Source of the DNA: Bauldia litoralis
Lineage (GTDB): Bacteria; Pseudomonadota; Alphaproteobacteria; Rhizobiales; Kaistiaceae
DNA: 64,000 bases
Assembly (NCBI RefSeq): GCF_900104485.1
Contig: NZ_FMXQ01000004.1
Location: forward strand, 124,001 to 188,000
Direction of reading: 5' to 3'
Both the position numbers and the translations under genes were made by a program. Of the stretch, positions 1-8,952 are shown one piece after another (position 1 is the first letter of the stretch; each line of letters begins with the position of its first letter). Under the pieces are notes generated by a model. The model saw only the letters and a program-made list of their open reading frames with translations. It ran no database searches and was not told where the DNA came from.

Positions 1-484
1 GCTCCAGGAACCAGCCGCCGCCCTCCGACGGCAGGATGCCGCAGTAGAGGCTCTTCATGCCGTGGCGGGCATAGATCGCCTGCAGCGCCTCGCGGCCACC
101 GCCGGACTGCATCCAGGCCGTGAAGACGGCCGGATCGGGACCGAAGGGGAAGCCGCTGAAGATCGTCAGCGCCGGATCCTCGCGGTGGTGGTGGCCCGCC
201 GATCCCCAAACGGCGTCGATCAGGCCGGACTCGAGCGCACCGAATGTCTCCTGATCGAGCACGAGCCGGTCATGAACCTCAATGACGAAGCGGCCATCCG
301 ACAGGCGTCGCACGGTCTCGGCGAAACGTTCTCCGGCTTCGCCAAACAGTTTTGGATATAGGAGGCTGTTCATGCGCCAGTGGAGCGCGTCCTCCTGACT
401 GACGGCCGGCTTCGCTGCGAGCGAGACTGCGAATGCAAGCCCGACAAGAACAAACGGGATTCGGAAAACCCTGATCGACGTCAT
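1..484 (-). CDS. TRAP transporter solute-binding protein, DctP type (partial, C-terminus outside window)
   Basis: An ATG at 484 opens a frame that runs off the left window edge, giving about 161 residues. It starts with a positively charged n-region and a hydrophobic stretch (about residues 8-28) ending before QEDALHWRMN, which looks like a Sec signal peptide. The mature start HWRMNSL, the stretch RFAETVRRLSDGRFVIEV and the downstream SGGGREALQAIYARHGMKS and GGGWFLE segments match the pattern of DctP-type periplasmic binding proteins of TRAP carriers that take up carboxylates or similar small acids. The small and large membrane subunits would be expected beyond the edge, so substrate and operon cannot be judged. 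Confidence 0.75.
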   Translation of the reverse strand, partial: MTSIRVFRIPFVLVGLAFAVSLAAKPAVSQEDALHWRMNSLLYPKLFGEAGERFAETVRRLSDGRFVIEVHDRLVLDQETFGALESGLIDAVWGSAGHHHREDPALTIFSGFPFGPDPAVFTAWMQSGGGREALQAIYARHGMKSLYCGILPSEGGGWFLE

Positions 485-628
485 CTCAAGATCCCCGGAC
501 CGTGAGTCGAAAGGCCCCTGTTTCGACCTGCGTGCTGGTCAGCGGCTTGCGAACCGTATCGGAGATGCAAGGCACGCGAAAGCCGCGGCACATGGCACGA
601 CTGTGCGTGCCGATTTTCCGAAGGGTTT

Positions 629-1477
629 CTACCTGCGTCGAAACAGCCGCCAGCGTTTGCGTTCAGGCGGAAGGTATTCCTCGAGGAGTTCGGTCATGCG
701 CTGGTCGCGGGCGCGGCCGGTGTTGCCGCCGAGGACGACGGCGATGAGTTCGCGGCCGCCGCGGTTGGCCGAGCAGACCAGGTTGAAGCCCGAGGCCCGG
801 GTGTAGCCGGTCTTGATGCCGTCGACGCCATCGACCCGGCCGAGGAGTTTGTTGTGGTTGGTGTAGGTCTTGCCGTCATAGCGGAAGGACTTGGTGTCGA
901 AATATTTGAAGCTGCGCGGGAAATCGTCCTGCAGGGCCTTGCCGAGGATGGCCATGTCGCGCGCCGTCGTCACCTGGGCGGGATCGGGCAGGCCGGAGGC
1001 GTTGCGGAAGACGGTGCGGGTCATGCCGAGCTGTCGCGCCTTCGCGGTCATCGCCTGGGCGAAGGCGCTTTCGGTGCCGCTGATATGCTCGCCGACGGCG
1101 CAAGCGACGTCGTTGGCCGACTTGGTGACGAGGGCGAGGATGGCGTCGCGCGCCCGGATCGTCTGGCCGGGCTTGAGGCCGAGCTTGGTCGGCGGCTGCG
1201 CGGCGCAATGCGGCGACATGGCGATCTGGGTCCTGGAACTCATCCGGCCGCTGTTGATCGATGTGAACAGCATGTAGAGCGTCATCATCTTGGTCAGCGA
1301 CGCCGGATGACGGCTGGCATCCGCCTGGTCCGAATAGAGGATCTTGCCAGTTTCGGCATCGACGACGATCGCCGCCTTCGGCGCGGCGACGGCCGCGCTG
1401 CCGGCCTGACCCGCCAGCCCCAGCGCCAGCGCGACAATCGCCAGCGTCCGTCCCCGATGTCTCAGCCCTCGAAACAT
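629..1477 (-). CDS. D-alanyl-D-alanine carboxypeptidase, peptidase S11 family
   Basis: A 282-residue exported penicillin-binding protein that trims the terminal D-Ala from peptidoglycan pentapeptides in the periplasm. A signal peptide covers about residues 1-31. The three catalytic motifs are intact: S60-L-T-K63 (SxxK with the acylated serine), S120-A-N122 (SxN) and K222-T-G224 (KTG). The protein ends soon after the KTG domain with a basic tail (RKRWRLFRRR) and lacks the beta-rich C-terminal domain and amphipathic anchor of classical PBP5, so it belongs to the short DacF-like group common in Rhizobiales. It stands alone between a TRAP gene and an oppositely oriented hydrolase. The assignment is secure at family level; the paralogue name is not. 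Confidence 0.9.
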   Translation of the reverse strand: MFRGLRHRGRTLAIVALALGLAGQAGSAAVAAPKAAIVVDAETGKILYSDQADASRHPASLTKMMTLYMLFTSINSGRMSSRTQIAMSPHCAAQPPTKLGLKPGQTIRARDAILALVTKSANDVACAVGEHISGTESAFAQAMTAKARQLGMTRTVFRNASGLPDPAQVTTARDMAILGKALQDDFPRSFKYFDTKSFRYDGKTYTNHNKLLGRVDGVDGIKTGYTRASGFNLVCSANRGGRELIAVVLGGNTGRARDQRMTELLEEYLPPERKRWRLFRRR

Positions 1478-1672
1478 GACTGGTCAGATAACACAGGCGA
1501 CCGTCGCCCGACCACCGCTGGGGGGACGCGAATTTGATCGGGATGCCCGCGGGCCAGGCGGCGGTCAGGAAGTGTTAGGGACCGCCTGACATTTGCGGTG
1601 GCCCGTGACGCGGACCCGGCCTATTGCTGGGCGGGAGAGATCGCAGGCCGACAAGGATCGGGGGAGATGACG

Positions 1673-2845
1673 ATGCGCGCTGTCAGAATGGGATGTGTTG
1701 GCGTGGTGGTGGCCGGGCTGTCGTCAGGCGCGATTGCCGAGGAGGGCATGGCCGATCTCGGCGACATGCTCGAGCCGATCCAGCAGGAGTTTGCGCTTCC
1801 AGCGCTGTTCGCCGCGGTCGCCAAGGACGGCGAGATCGTCGCCGCCGGCGCGGTCGGCGAACGGGCGCTGGGCAGCGGCGTTGCGGTGACCATCGACGAC
1901 CGCATCCACATCGGCTCCGACGGCAAGGCGATGACCGCGACGATCGCCGGAATGCTGGTCGAGAGCGGTGACCTGCGCTGGGATTCGACCATCGGCGAAG
2001 TGCTTGGCGACGCGGTGCCCGGGATGAATCCCGGCCTTGCCGCGGTGACCCTCGACCAGCTCCTGTCCCATAGCAGCGGCATCCCGACCGATACGGAAGA
2101 GATGATCGACATCTATTTCAATGCCAACGCCTTCGACAACAGCCCGACGGCGCTCCGCCTGATGGCGCTCGACGCGTGGAAGCACAATGCGCCGGTTGTG
2201 CCAGAAGGGTCGGCTTTCCAGTATGCCAATTTCGGCTACATGACCGCCGGCGCGATGATCGAGGCGGTGACCGGGCAGCCGTGGGAAGCGCTGATCCGCG
2301 GACGGATCTACAATCCGCTCGGACTGAAAAGCGCCGGCCTCGGCCCGACGGCGACGACGGGGCTGATCGATGCGGCGGTCGGGCACCTGAAGCTTGAAGA
2401 CGGCACGATCGAACCGCGCCTGTGGGGCTCATGGGCGGACGTGCCGCCGCTCCTTGCGCCGGTCGGGACGAACCACATGTCGATCCTCGACTTTGCCCAC
2501 TGGGCCGCCTGGAATGCCGGCAAGGGGATGCGCGGACCGCAGCTGGTCCAGCCGCCGACGCTGGCGCATATCCATGCCGAAAAGCTCCGCACGCCGGAGC
2601 GGCCGAATCCGCCGCCGGGGACTCCGAAGCAGGGCGGCTACGCCTACGGCTGGAGCATCGAGAAGTTCGACTGGGCGGAGGAAGAACTCCTCACCCACAA
2701 CGGCTCCAACAACTTCAACCTGGCGAAGATCCTCATCGACCAGGACCGCGACCTGGCGATCGTGGTGGTGACCAATGTCGGTGGCCGCGACTCCGACCTC
2801 GGCGCCGGCAAGGCGATGGGCGAACTCTACCAGCGCTACAAGTAA
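1673..2845 (+). CDS. Exported serine hydrolase, beta-lactamase (class C) / peptidase S12 family
   Basis: A 390-residue secreted protein of the class C beta-lactamase and D-aminopeptidase fold. The start at 1673 is preferred because the GGGGGAG ribosome binding site then sits six bases upstream; at the ATG six bases earlier the spacing would be zero. A signal peptide covers residues 1-22 (cleavage near AIA-EEG). Catalytic motifs: S82-D-G-K85 (SxxK), Y184-A-N186 (YxN) and H342-N-G344 replacing the KTG motif, which is typical of esterase or peptidase members rather than true beta-lactamases. The substrate cannot be predicted. It is monocistronic and followed by a strong hairpin. Confidence 0.85.
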   Translation: MRAVRMGCVGVVVAGLSSGAIAEEGMADLGDMLEPIQQEFALPALFAAVAKDGEIVAAGAVGERALGSGVAVTIDDRIHIGSDGKAMTATIAGMLVESGDLRWDSTIGEVLGDAVPGMNPGLAAVTLDQLLSHSSGIPTDTEEMIDIYFNANAFDNSPTALRLMALDAWKHNAPVVPEGSAFQYANFGYMTAGAMIEAVTGQPWEALIRGRIYNPLGLKSAGLGPTATTGLIDAAVGHLKLEDGTIEPRLWGSWADVPPLLAPVGTNHMSILDFAHWAAWNAGKGMRGPQLVQPPTLAHIHAEKLRTPERPNPPPGTPKQGGYAYGWSIEKFDWAEEELLTHNGSNNFNLAKILIDQDRDLAIVVVTNVGGRDSDLGAGKAMGELYQRYK

Positions 2846-2902
2846 GGGCAGCGAAGCCGGGGCGGCATCCGGGCGCCCCTCATCATCGTCTGGGCGACGG
2901 TC

Positions 2903-2928
2903 CTCCTCCCCCGCGAACGGGGGAGGAG
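2903..2928. repeat. Palindromic repeat unit with perfect 11-bp stem, between convergent genes
   Basis: The arms at 2903-2913 and 2918-2928 are perfect reverse complements (CTCCTCCCCCG and CGGGGGAGGAG) around a CGAA loop. A T-rich patch follows only about 8 bases later on the plus strand, so it is not a canonical terminator, although it lies between two convergent genes and could end both. The same hairpin core recurs twice near 12168-12264, so this is a dispersed repeat family. Confidence 0.75.
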
Positions 2929-2950
2929 CGCATTGGCTCTTTTCTGCCGG

Positions 2951-3163
2951 TCAGCAGTAGTAGACGCCCGCGGCGCAGCGGCGGACGGTGCGGCGGCCGA
3001 CGCCGGCGACGCTGACCGGGGTCAGCGGGCGGCCGACCCGGGCGCTGGCCTCGTTGACGACGCCGTGGACGCCGGGGACGGACAGGCCCTGGCCGAGTTC
3101 AAGGCCGGTGATGGCGACGGCGACGGCGAAGAGGCCGACGGCGATGCGTTTGGTCAGGTTCAT
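2951..3163 (-). CDS. Small secreted protein, hypothetical
   Basis: Seventy residues with a signal peptide (MNLTKRIAVGLFAVAVAITG) and a mature part rich in Val, Gly and Arg that ends in RRCAAGVYYC, so it carries two cysteines near the C-terminus. The ATG overlaps the TAA of the DUF2092 gene by one base, implying translational coupling. I do not recognise a characterised family; the pairing with a DUF2092 gene is what argues that it is real. It may be an exported partner of that protein. Confidence 0.65.
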   Translation of the reverse strand: MNLTKRIAVGLFAVAVAITGLELGQGLSVPGVHGVVNEASARVGRPLTPVSVAGVGRRTVRRCAAGVYYC

Positions 3164-3966
3164 TATTTTGCGTCTCCGGTCAGGGTGAAGTTGTCGGGCA
3201 GCTTGTCGGCGATGGCGTTGGCGTCGACCTTGGTCGCGCCGTCCGGGATGACGGCGGTGAAGTCGCTGCCGACGGCGTCGGCGCCGGCCTTCCAGTCGCT
3301 GACCACCATCGTGTATTGCGGCGAGCCGCCGACCGTCTTGCTGCTGATGGTATAGCGGCAGGGGTGGGGAGCGTCGCCGACGGCGATCCAGATCTGCCAG
3401 TCGACGTCATCGGTGCGGAAGGCGAAGTGGTTGCATTCGATGCCGCCGACGACGCCGCTGCCGAGGTCCTTGACGTCGGTGACCAGCGGCATGAGCTGGG
3501 CGTTGACATCGGCCATCAGCAGGTCCGCTGCGGGCAGAGGGCGCTTGTACGTGTCGCGCAGGGTGTCGATCAGGTTGTCGATGTCGCCGGGGACGTCGAT
3601 CTCGCCATAGGCGTTGGCCGACTTGGCGACGAAGGTCATCGTCTTGCCGTCGAAGACCATCTCGACATCGGCGAAGCCGCCGGTGCGGGTCGCCGCCATC
3701 TTGTCGGGCCGGGCGACCGAGACGGTGCCGGAACTGGCCAGCGTCAGGGTCTGCTCCTCGGGGGTGACGAGGTCGAGCGTCGCGTCATAGGTGAAGGAGA
3801 AGGCGGTCTGCGCCGCCATGTAATCCGACATTTCCTGAAAGATGCGGCGGGCATCCTGTTCGTCGGCCGAGGCCGTCGTGGCGAAGAGCCCGGCGACGAC
3901 GGCAAGCGCTGTCATCGACGGCAAGGCGACAGAAGTCTTCAGGCTGCGACCGTATCTCATGGGCAT
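3163..3966 (-). CDS. Exported DUF2092 family protein
   Basis: A 267-residue protein with a long basic n-region and a hydrophobic signal segment (about residues 12-34, ending in ASA). The mature part consists of beta-strand-like repeats with FQEMSDYM, FSFTYDATLDL, FDGKTMTFV and CRYTISSKTVGGSPQYTM, which fits the LolA/LolB-like fold predicted for DUF2092 proteins of alphaproteobacteria. A role in envelope or lipid handling is an inference from the fold only. The start at 3966 follows GGAAGGAAAG at good spacing; a second in-frame ATG lies two codons on. It is first in a two-gene unit with the 70-residue secreted protein. Confidence 0.8.
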   Translation of the reverse strand: MPMRYGRSLKTSVALPSMTALAVVAGLFATTASADEQDARRIFQEMSDYMAAQTAFSFTYDATLDLVTPEEQTLTLASSGTVSVARPDKMAATRTGGFADVEMVFDGKTMTFVAKSANAYGEIDVPGDIDNLIDTLRDTYKRPLPAADLLMADVNAQLMPLVTDVKDLGSGVVGGIECNHFAFRTDDVDWQIWIAVGDAPHPCRYTISSKTVGGSPQYTMVVSDWKAGADAVGSDFTAVIPDGATKVDANAIADKLPDNFTLTGDAK

Positions 3967-4362
3967 GACTTTCCTTCCCTGGGGGCGGTTATGACGTTTC
4001 GACGCTTCGCCTGATGGCCCGCGACGGCAGGCCTGTCGAGGCAGGTATTCTGCGGCTCGGATTCTGGACCAAGGTCCTTAACAATCGGCGCGTGCGGGAC
4101 AGGCGGATTGTAGCAAATGCGATCATCGTTAAGAAGACGGTTCGCCTGGTCGTGCCGACCGGGAAGGGCAGCGGTCCTGGCGGCGGCGCCCGTGAATTGC
4201 GCGCGCCATGCTGCCGGACGGCGCGGGGGCGCAAAACTATTTTCCGTTTGTCCGGTTGCCGGAGTGGCCGTTTCCTCGTCGTCGGGGGGCGGGTTACCTA
4301 GCTATGAGTCCAGTTTTCCGCATGCCCTGACGATACGCATCCAGCGTCATCGCCTGGCAACC
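3967..4362. other. 395-bp intergenic region between divergent genes
   Basis: This stretch separates the DUF2092 gene (minus) from the rhodanese gene (plus). An open frame extends upstream of the rhodanese start from 4117, but its translation is Arg/Ser-rich low-complexity sequence preceding an obvious signal peptide, so I treat it as non-coding. I see no clear sigma-70 promoter, palindromic operator or RNA gene. Isolated TTAA tetramers at about 4078 and 4129 are not at CtrA spacing. Confidence 0.5.
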
Positions 4363-5295
4363 ATGAAAAGGACCGCACCCGTGACCCGTCTCCCCATCGC
4401 CATCGCGGCGCTTGCCGCGTTCGCTTCCCCCGCCCTGGCGCTCGACGGCGCCGGCCCGCTTGTCGACGCCGCCTGGGTTGTCGAGCATGCCGGCCAGGAG
4501 AATGTCGTCATCGTCGACGTCCGCGGCGATGTCGAGAACACCGATCTCGGCGACAAGCCGTACATCGCCCATGCCGTGTCGGCCCCCTACGGCACCGCCG
4601 GCTGGCGGACGGAGATCGACGGCGTGCCGGGCAAGATCCCGCCGGTCGCCGACATCACCGGCCTGATCGAGAGCCTCGGCATCGACAATGACGACCACGT
4701 GGTGATCGTGCCCTGGGGCACCGATTCCACCGAGTTTGGTTCGGCGACCCGCATCTACTGGACGTTCCGCTATCTCGGCCATGACGCGGTTTCGATCCTC
4801 GACGGCGGCTGGCGCCAGTATGACGCCATCGGCGGCGAGCGCGTCGCCGAGCCGGTGACGCCGGAGACATCGTCCTTCGAGGTGACGATCAACGACACGC
4901 TGCTCGCCACGACCGAGGACGTGCTGGCGGCGCTGGAGAACAAGACGCCGCTGGTCGACGGCCGCCCGGTCGAGCAGTTCCGTGGCGAATCCAAGAGCCC
5001 GGTCGTCGCCGTCGCCGGCACCATCCCCGGTTCGGTCAACCTGCCGCATTCGGAGCTCTACAGCGGCGAATACGCCCAGTTCGCCCAGCCGGAGACGGTG
5101 GCGGCCCTGGCGAGCGCCGTCGGCGTTGGCGCGGACGACGCCAACATCACCTTCTGCAACACCGGCCACTGGGCCTCGGTGGCGTGGTTCGGCCTGAGCG
5201 AGGTGCTCGGCAACGACAAGACCGCCATGTATGATGGCTCGATGGCCGAATGGACGCAGGATCCGTCCCGTCCGATGGATCCCGCCCGCCAGTAG
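4363..5295 (+). CDS. Periplasmic sulfurtransferase (tandem rhodanese domains)
   Basis: The protein is 310 residues from the ATG at 4363, chosen because a clean signal peptide follows at once (MKRTAPVTRLPIAIAALAAF, cleavage near ALA-LDG). Two rhodanese domains follow: residues about 33-155 (VIVDVRG, degenerate, no cysteine) and 185-305 (PLVDGRP, active loop C265-N-T-G-H-W). The catalytic Cys accepts sulfane sulfur from thiosulfate or a related donor. The loop lacks the CRxG(V/T)T form of classical thiosulfate sulfurtransferases, so the acceptor is uncertain. It is followed by a YeeE/YedE transporter gene 90 bases on, which supports a role in periplasmic thiosulfate or sulfane-sulfur handling. 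Confidence 0.85.
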   Translation: MKRTAPVTRLPIAIAALAAFASPALALDGAGPLVDAAWVVEHAGQENVVIVDVRGDVENTDLGDKPYIAHAVSAPYGTAGWRTEIDGVPGKIPPVADITGLIESLGIDNDDHVVIVPWGTDSTEFGSATRIYWTFRYLGHDAVSILDGGWRQYDAIGGERVAEPVTPETSSFEVTINDTLLATTEDVLAALENKTPLVDGRPVEQFRGESKSPVVAVAGTIPGSVNLPHSELYSGEYAQFAQPETVAALASAVGVGADDANITFCNTGHWASVAWFGLSEVLGNDKTAMYDGSMAEWTQDPSRPMDPARQ

Positions 5296-5385
5296 CAGGG
5301 CCCCCTGGCAACCGGGCGGCGCGTGGCCGACGTCGCGCGCCGCCCGCTGCCGTCAATCGTCGTTCCAGACCGGATTGCCCCGACC

Positions 5386-6615
5386 ATGAGCCTTTCCGCT
5401 TCGGCCCCGACCGCTTCAGGCGGTTTCCTGCCCGAGCTTGCCGTCGACCGCAGCCCGGCGACGGTGGCGGCCGCCTTCCTGCTCGCCGGATTCGCCGCGA
5501 TCTGGTGGCTGGTCGATCTCCGCCAGGCGACCCTGCTGCTGATCGGCGGCGGGTTTGGCGTCGCGCTCTATCACGGCTCCTTCGGCTTCACCGGGGCGTG
5601 GCGGCGCATGGTGGTGGAACGGCGCGGGCGCGGGATGCGCGCCCAGATGCTGATGGTCGGCGTCGCGGCGATCGCCATGATGCCGCTGATCGCCGCCGGC
5701 AGCCTCGGCAGCCAGCCGCTGGTCGGCGCCATCGCGCCGGTCGGTGTCTCGGTGCTGGTCGGCGCGGCGATCTTCGGTCTCGGCATGCAACTCGGCGGCG
5801 GTTGCGGCTCCGGCACGCTGTTCACCGTCGGCGGCGGCTCGACCCGCATGCTGGTGACGCTGGCCTTCTTCATCGTCGGCGCGGTGATCGGCACGGCGCA
5901 TCTGCCGTGGTGGCTCGAACAGCCGTCGCTGCCGCCGATCGGGCTCGGCACGGAGCTCGGCCTGCCGCTCGCCATCGCCGTGACGGTGGCCGGGCTGGCG
6001 GCGGTCGCGCTGATCACCGCCGTCATCGAAAAGCGCCCCCATGGCGGCCTCGAGAGCGAACCCGCGCCGCGCCGGCCGGGATGGCGCTGGCTGCTGGTCG
6101 GCCCGTGGCCGCTGGTCGGGGCAGGGCTGGCGCTGGCGCTCCTCAACATCGCGACGCTGCTGGTCGCCGGTCACCCCTGGTCGATCACCTATGGATTCGG
6201 CCTGTGGGGCGCCAAGATCGCCGCGGCGGTTGGCGTACCGGTCGAAACCTGGACATTCTGGACCTGGCCGGCCCAGGCCGAGGCCCTGTCGAATTCGGTG
6301 CTTGCCGACACGGTGTCGGTGATGGATTTCGGGCTCATCCTCGGTGCGGCGCTGGCAGCCTCGCTCGCCGGCAAGTTCGCGCCGAAGGCGGCGCTGCCGC
6401 TGGCGTCGCTGGTCGCGGCGGCGGCGGGCGGCCTGCTGATGGGCTATGGCGCCCGGCTCAGCTTCGGCTGCAACATCGGTGCGCTTTTCTCCGGTATTGC
6501 CTCCGGCAGCCTGCATGGCTGGTTGTGGTTCGCATCGGCCTTTGTCGGGTCGCTGGTCGGCGTTGCCGCGCGGCCGCTGTTCGGGCTGGATGGCTTCAAG
6601 CGGAGGCAGGCATGA
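5386..6615 (+). CDS. YeeE/YedE family sulfur (thiosulfate-type) transporter
   Basis: A 409-residue inner-membrane protein with about ten hydrophobic segments arranged as two pseudo-symmetric halves. Family hallmarks are the cysteine-containing re-entrant loops: GGGCGSGTL in the first half and FGCNIGALFSGIASGSL in the second, which in the TsuA/YeeE family line the path for thiosulfate. The start at 5386 is preferred over in-frame codons at 5323. The gene overlaps the following gene by four bases (ATGA) and lies just downstream of a periplasmic rhodanese, so the pair probably captures and imports sulfane sulfur. Substrate is inferred from family and neighbour. Confidence 0.85.
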   Translation: MSLSASAPTASGGFLPELAVDRSPATVAAAFLLAGFAAIWWLVDLRQATLLLIGGGFGVALYHGSFGFTGAWRRMVVERRGRGMRAQMLMVGVAAIAMMPLIAAGSLGSQPLVGAIAPVGVSVLVGAAIFGLGMQLGGGCGSGTLFTVGGGSTRMLVTLAFFIVGAVIGTAHLPWWLEQPSLPPIGLGTELGLPLAIAVTVAGLAAVALITAVIEKRPHGGLESEPAPRRPGWRWLLVGPWPLVGAGLALALLNIATLLVAGHPWSITYGFGLWGAKIAAAVGVPVETWTFWTWPAQAEALSNSVLADTVSVMDFGLILGAALAASLAGKFAPKAALPLASLVAAAAGGLLMGYGARLSFGCNIGALFSGIASGSLHGWLWFASAFVGSLVGVAARPLFGLDGFKRRQA

Positions 6616-6989
6616 GCGAGGGTCGCAACACCGCGCTGTTCGCCGCCGCCCTTGCCCTGACGACGGCTGCGGTGACCTACGATCACGTCGCCTGGGGCGT
6701 GCCCGAGCCGGCGCCGGCCGCGTCCTCCGCGCCGGTGGCGCGCGGTGCCTCGCCCTGTTCGGCCGGGACGCCGGTGCAATCGCCCTGCGCCGCCGGGGCG
6801 CCGCTCAAGGCGGCCCCGCCGCCGCCCGCGCCGATGCCGCAGGCAAAGGAGGGCAAGCTGCCGCCACCGCCGCCCCCCGCGCCGAAGCCGACGGCCGAAG
6901 CCCCCCGCGCCGCGCCGCCGCCGCCGCCGGCCAGGCTGCCGGAGGGCGCATCCGAAGCGCCCGATCTGGTGCCGGACCGCGACCCGTGA
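6612..6989 (+). CDS. Membrane-anchored proline-rich protein, unknown function
   Basis: A 125-residue protein starting in the ATGA overlap with the transporter gene and ending in a GTGA overlap with the next gene, so it is clearly part of the operon. A single hydrophobic segment (about residues 7-25) is followed by a spacer with two cysteines in the near-repeats SPCSAG and SPCAAG, then a Pro/Ala/Lys tract (about residues 65-115) with runs of five to six prolines. The layout suggests an anchored, extended periplasmic arm, as in TonB-like spacers. The Cys pair could carry sulfur from the rhodanese; this is speculation. No named family recognised. Confidence 0.75.
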   Translation: MSEGRNTALFAAALALTTAAVTYDHVAWGVPEPAPAASSAPVARGASPCSAGTPVQSPCAAGAPLKAAPPPPAPMPQAKEGKLPPPPPPAPKPTAEAPRAAPPPPPARLPEGASEAPDLVPDRDP

Positions 6990-7582
6990 GCGACGCGGCC
7001 CGCACGACTGCCCGCCAGGAGATCGCCTTCTGCGCGCAGGTGCTGGCCAAGGGCGGCGCGACGGTGCTGACCGAAACGCTGCGCGGGGTCGAGCAGCCCG
7101 ACACCTGGACCGCCTATCCGGTCGGCGAGGTCTTCGATCCGCAAAGCGGCGCGCAGTGGTTCTACCACTGCCACGATCCGTCGCCGGGGGCGGCCGAGCA
7201 CGGCCATTTTCACTGCTTCATCCGGCCGGAGGGCAAGGACGGGCCGATCCATCACCTGTGCGCCGTTGGCGTCGACGCCCACGGCCGCCTGCTGCGGCTG
7301 TTCACCGTCAACCAGTGGGTGGTCGGCGACGACTGGCTGGAGGCGGAAGCGACGATCGCGCTGCTGCCGCGCTTCGACGTTCACATGCCGCAGCCGAATT
7401 ACCTGGTGAACCGCTGGCTGACCGCCGTGCTGACCGCCCATGAGCCGGAGATTGCCGCCCTGATCCGCGCCCGCGACACCGCGATTGCCGGCCATCGGCC
7501 GCAAGACGGTGGCGCGGCGCGCGACAGCCATGCACTGGAGGTGACGGCCGAGCACCGGCTCGACGGCCCTGACCCGGCTTGA
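6986..7582 (+). CDS. Conserved cytosolic protein, DUF6969-like
   Basis: A 198-residue protein beginning at a GTG that overlaps the preceding stop (GTGA). It has no signal peptide. Conserved-looking blocks are EIAFCAQVLAKGGATVLTE, WFYHCHDP, EHGHFHCFIRPEG and HLCAVGVDAHGRLLRLFTVN; the dense His/Cys pattern (HCHDP, HGHFHCF, HHLCAV) suggests metal or cofactor binding. It resembles a family I recall as DUF6969, but I could not verify this. It is the last gene of the sulfur module, which suggests a function linked to that pathway. The start is set by the overlap; longer in-frame starts upstream would lie inside neighbouring genes. Confidence 0.7.
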   Translation: MSDAARTTARQEIAFCAQVLAKGGATVLTETLRGVEQPDTWTAYPVGEVFDPQSGAQWFYHCHDPSPGAAEHGHFHCFIRPEGKDGPIHHLCAVGVDAHGRLLRLFTVNQWVVGDDWLEAEATIALLPRFDVHMPQPNYLVNRWLTAVLTAHEPEIAALIRARDTAIAGHRPQDGGAARDSHALEVTAEHRLDGPDPA

Positions 7583-7652
7583 CCCCTAGGCCTGCACCTT
7601 TATAGCTTCCCGCGCCGTTTGCCGGCCGATCTTCGCGGGACCCATCCGACCC

Positions 7653-8597
7653 ATGACCGACGCCTTGCCGACCCATATGCGCCCGGACCGCTCGTTTCAG
7701 GGGCTGATCCTCGCGCTGCAGCGCTACTGGGCGGACTATGGCTGCGCCGTCCTCCAGCCCTACGATTCCGAGATGGGGGCGGGGACCTTTCACCCGGCGA
7801 CCACCTTGCGGGCGCTGGGACCGCGGCCGTGGAAGGCGGCCTATGTGCAGCCGTCGCGGCGACCGACCGACGGGCGCTATGGTGACAACCCCAACCGGCT
7901 GCAGCACTATTACCAGTTCCAGGTGATCATCAAGCCGTCGCCGCCGGACCTCCAGGACCTCTACCTCAAGTCGCTCGGCGCGATCGGCCTCGACATGGGG
8001 CTCCACGACGTGCGCTTCGTCGAGGACGACTGGGAGAGCCCGACGCTGGGTGCCTGGGGGCTGGGCTGGGAATGCTGGTGCGACGGCATGGAGGTGTCGC
8101 AATTCACCTATTTCCAGCAGGTCGCGGGCTTCGCCTGCGAGCCGGTGGCCGGCGAGCTGACCTACGGGCTGGAGCGGCTGGCGATGTATGTGCAGGGCGT
8201 CGACAACGTCTACGACCTCAACTTCAACGGCCGCGAGGGCGCCGACAAGGTGACCTATGGCGACGTCTTCCTCCAGGCCGAGCGGGAATACTCGCGGCAC
8301 AATTTCGAGCATGCCGACACCGAGATGCTGAAGCGCCATTTCGAGGATGCCGAGCGCGAGTGCCGGGCGCTGCTCGATGCCGGGGCACCCGGCGAGGCCG
8401 GCGCGGCGCATCAACTGGCGCTGCCGGCCTATGACCAGTGCATCAAGGCGAGCCATGCCTTCAACCTGCTCGATGCGCGCGGCGTCATCGCGGTGACCGA
8501 GCGGCAGAGCTATATCCTGCGGGTGCGCGAACTGGCCAAGGCCTGTGGCGCGGCGTGGCTGGCGACCGAGGGGGGAGGGCTGTCCGATGCGGCTTGA
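7653..8597 (+). CDS. glyQ: Glycyl-tRNA synthetase alpha subunit
   Basis: The 314-residue catalytic subunit of the bacterial alpha2-beta2 class IIc glycyl-tRNA synthetase, which forms glycyl-AMP and charges tRNA-Gly. Family blocks are unmistakable: [83 protein letters not shown] and [13 protein letters not shown]. Length is normal for the family. The 3' end overlaps the next gene by 11 bases. The beta subunit gene lies 750 bp downstream, separated by two VOC genes in the same transcription unit. Confidence 0.98.
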   Translation: MTDALPTHMRPDRSFQGLILALQRYWADYGCAVLQPYDSEMGAGTFHPATTLRALGPRPWKAAYVQPSRRPTDGRYGDNPNRLQHYYQFQVIIKPSPPDLQDLYLKSLGAIGLDMGLHDVRFVEDDWESPTLGAWGLGWECWCDGMEVSQFTYFQQVAGFACEPVAGELTYGLERLAMYVQGVDNVYDLNFNGREGADKVTYGDVFLQAEREYSRHNFEHADTEMLKRHFEDAERECRALLDAGAPGEAGAAHQLALPAYDQCIKASHAFNLLDARGVIAVTERQSYILRVRELAKACGAAWLATEGGGLSDAA

Positions 8598-8952
8598 CCA
8601 CGTCAATATCCGCGCCAACGACCAGGAGGCGATGCGCGACTTCCTGGTGACGGTGCTGGGGCTGAGGGTCGGCGAGCGGCCGCCCTTCGACTTCCCCGGC
8701 TACTGGCTCTATCTCGGCGACACCGCGATCGTCCACATGCAGGGCACCGACCGCGACCCGAAGGAGGCCGGCTGGATCGACCACCTCGCCTTCGGGCCGT
8801 TCGACTTCGACGCCAAGCGGGCCGAGCTCGACGCGGCCGGCATCGCCTATCGCGCCACGCAGGTGCCGGACCGGCCGCTTCGCCAGATCTTCGTCATCGG
8901 GCCGGAGGGCGTGAAGCTCGAACTGCAATGCCCGGACGGGGTGAAGCCATGA
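8587..8952 (+). CDS. VOC family (glyoxalase/dioxygenase-fold) protein
   Basis: A 121-residue single-module vicinal-oxygen-chelate protein starting at an ATG inside the 3' end of glyQ. The module pattern is [12 protein letters not shown] (first metal ligand His in LDHVNI), the central [14 protein letters not shown] and WIDHLAFG (second His), and the terminal [10 protein letters not shown] (Glu ligand), so a metal site is likely intact. Substrate is unknown. It is coupled at both ends (11-base overlap with glyQ, ATGA overlap with the next VOC gene), so it is co-translated with glycyl-tRNA synthetase. It might detoxify a glyoxal-like by-product of glycine metabolism, but nothing in the sequence proves it. 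Confidence 0.85.
   Translation: MRLDHVNIRANDQEAMRDFLVTVLGLRVGERPPFDFPGYWLYLGDTAIVHMQGTDRDPKEAGWIDHLAFGPFDFDAKRAELDAAGIAYRATQVPDRPLRQIFVIGPEGVKLELQCPDGVKP

Noticed and set aside
2903-2940. Canonical intrinsic terminator after the serine hydrolase
   Set aside because: The stem is excellent, but the T-rich stretch is displaced and interrupted, and the same hairpin is a dispersed repeat; it is listed as repeat instead.
5250-6989. 579-residue frame spanning the YeeE region and the proline-rich protein
   Set aside because: Only the last 125 codons are a real gene (6612-6989); the earlier part is a shadow of the transporter in another frame.
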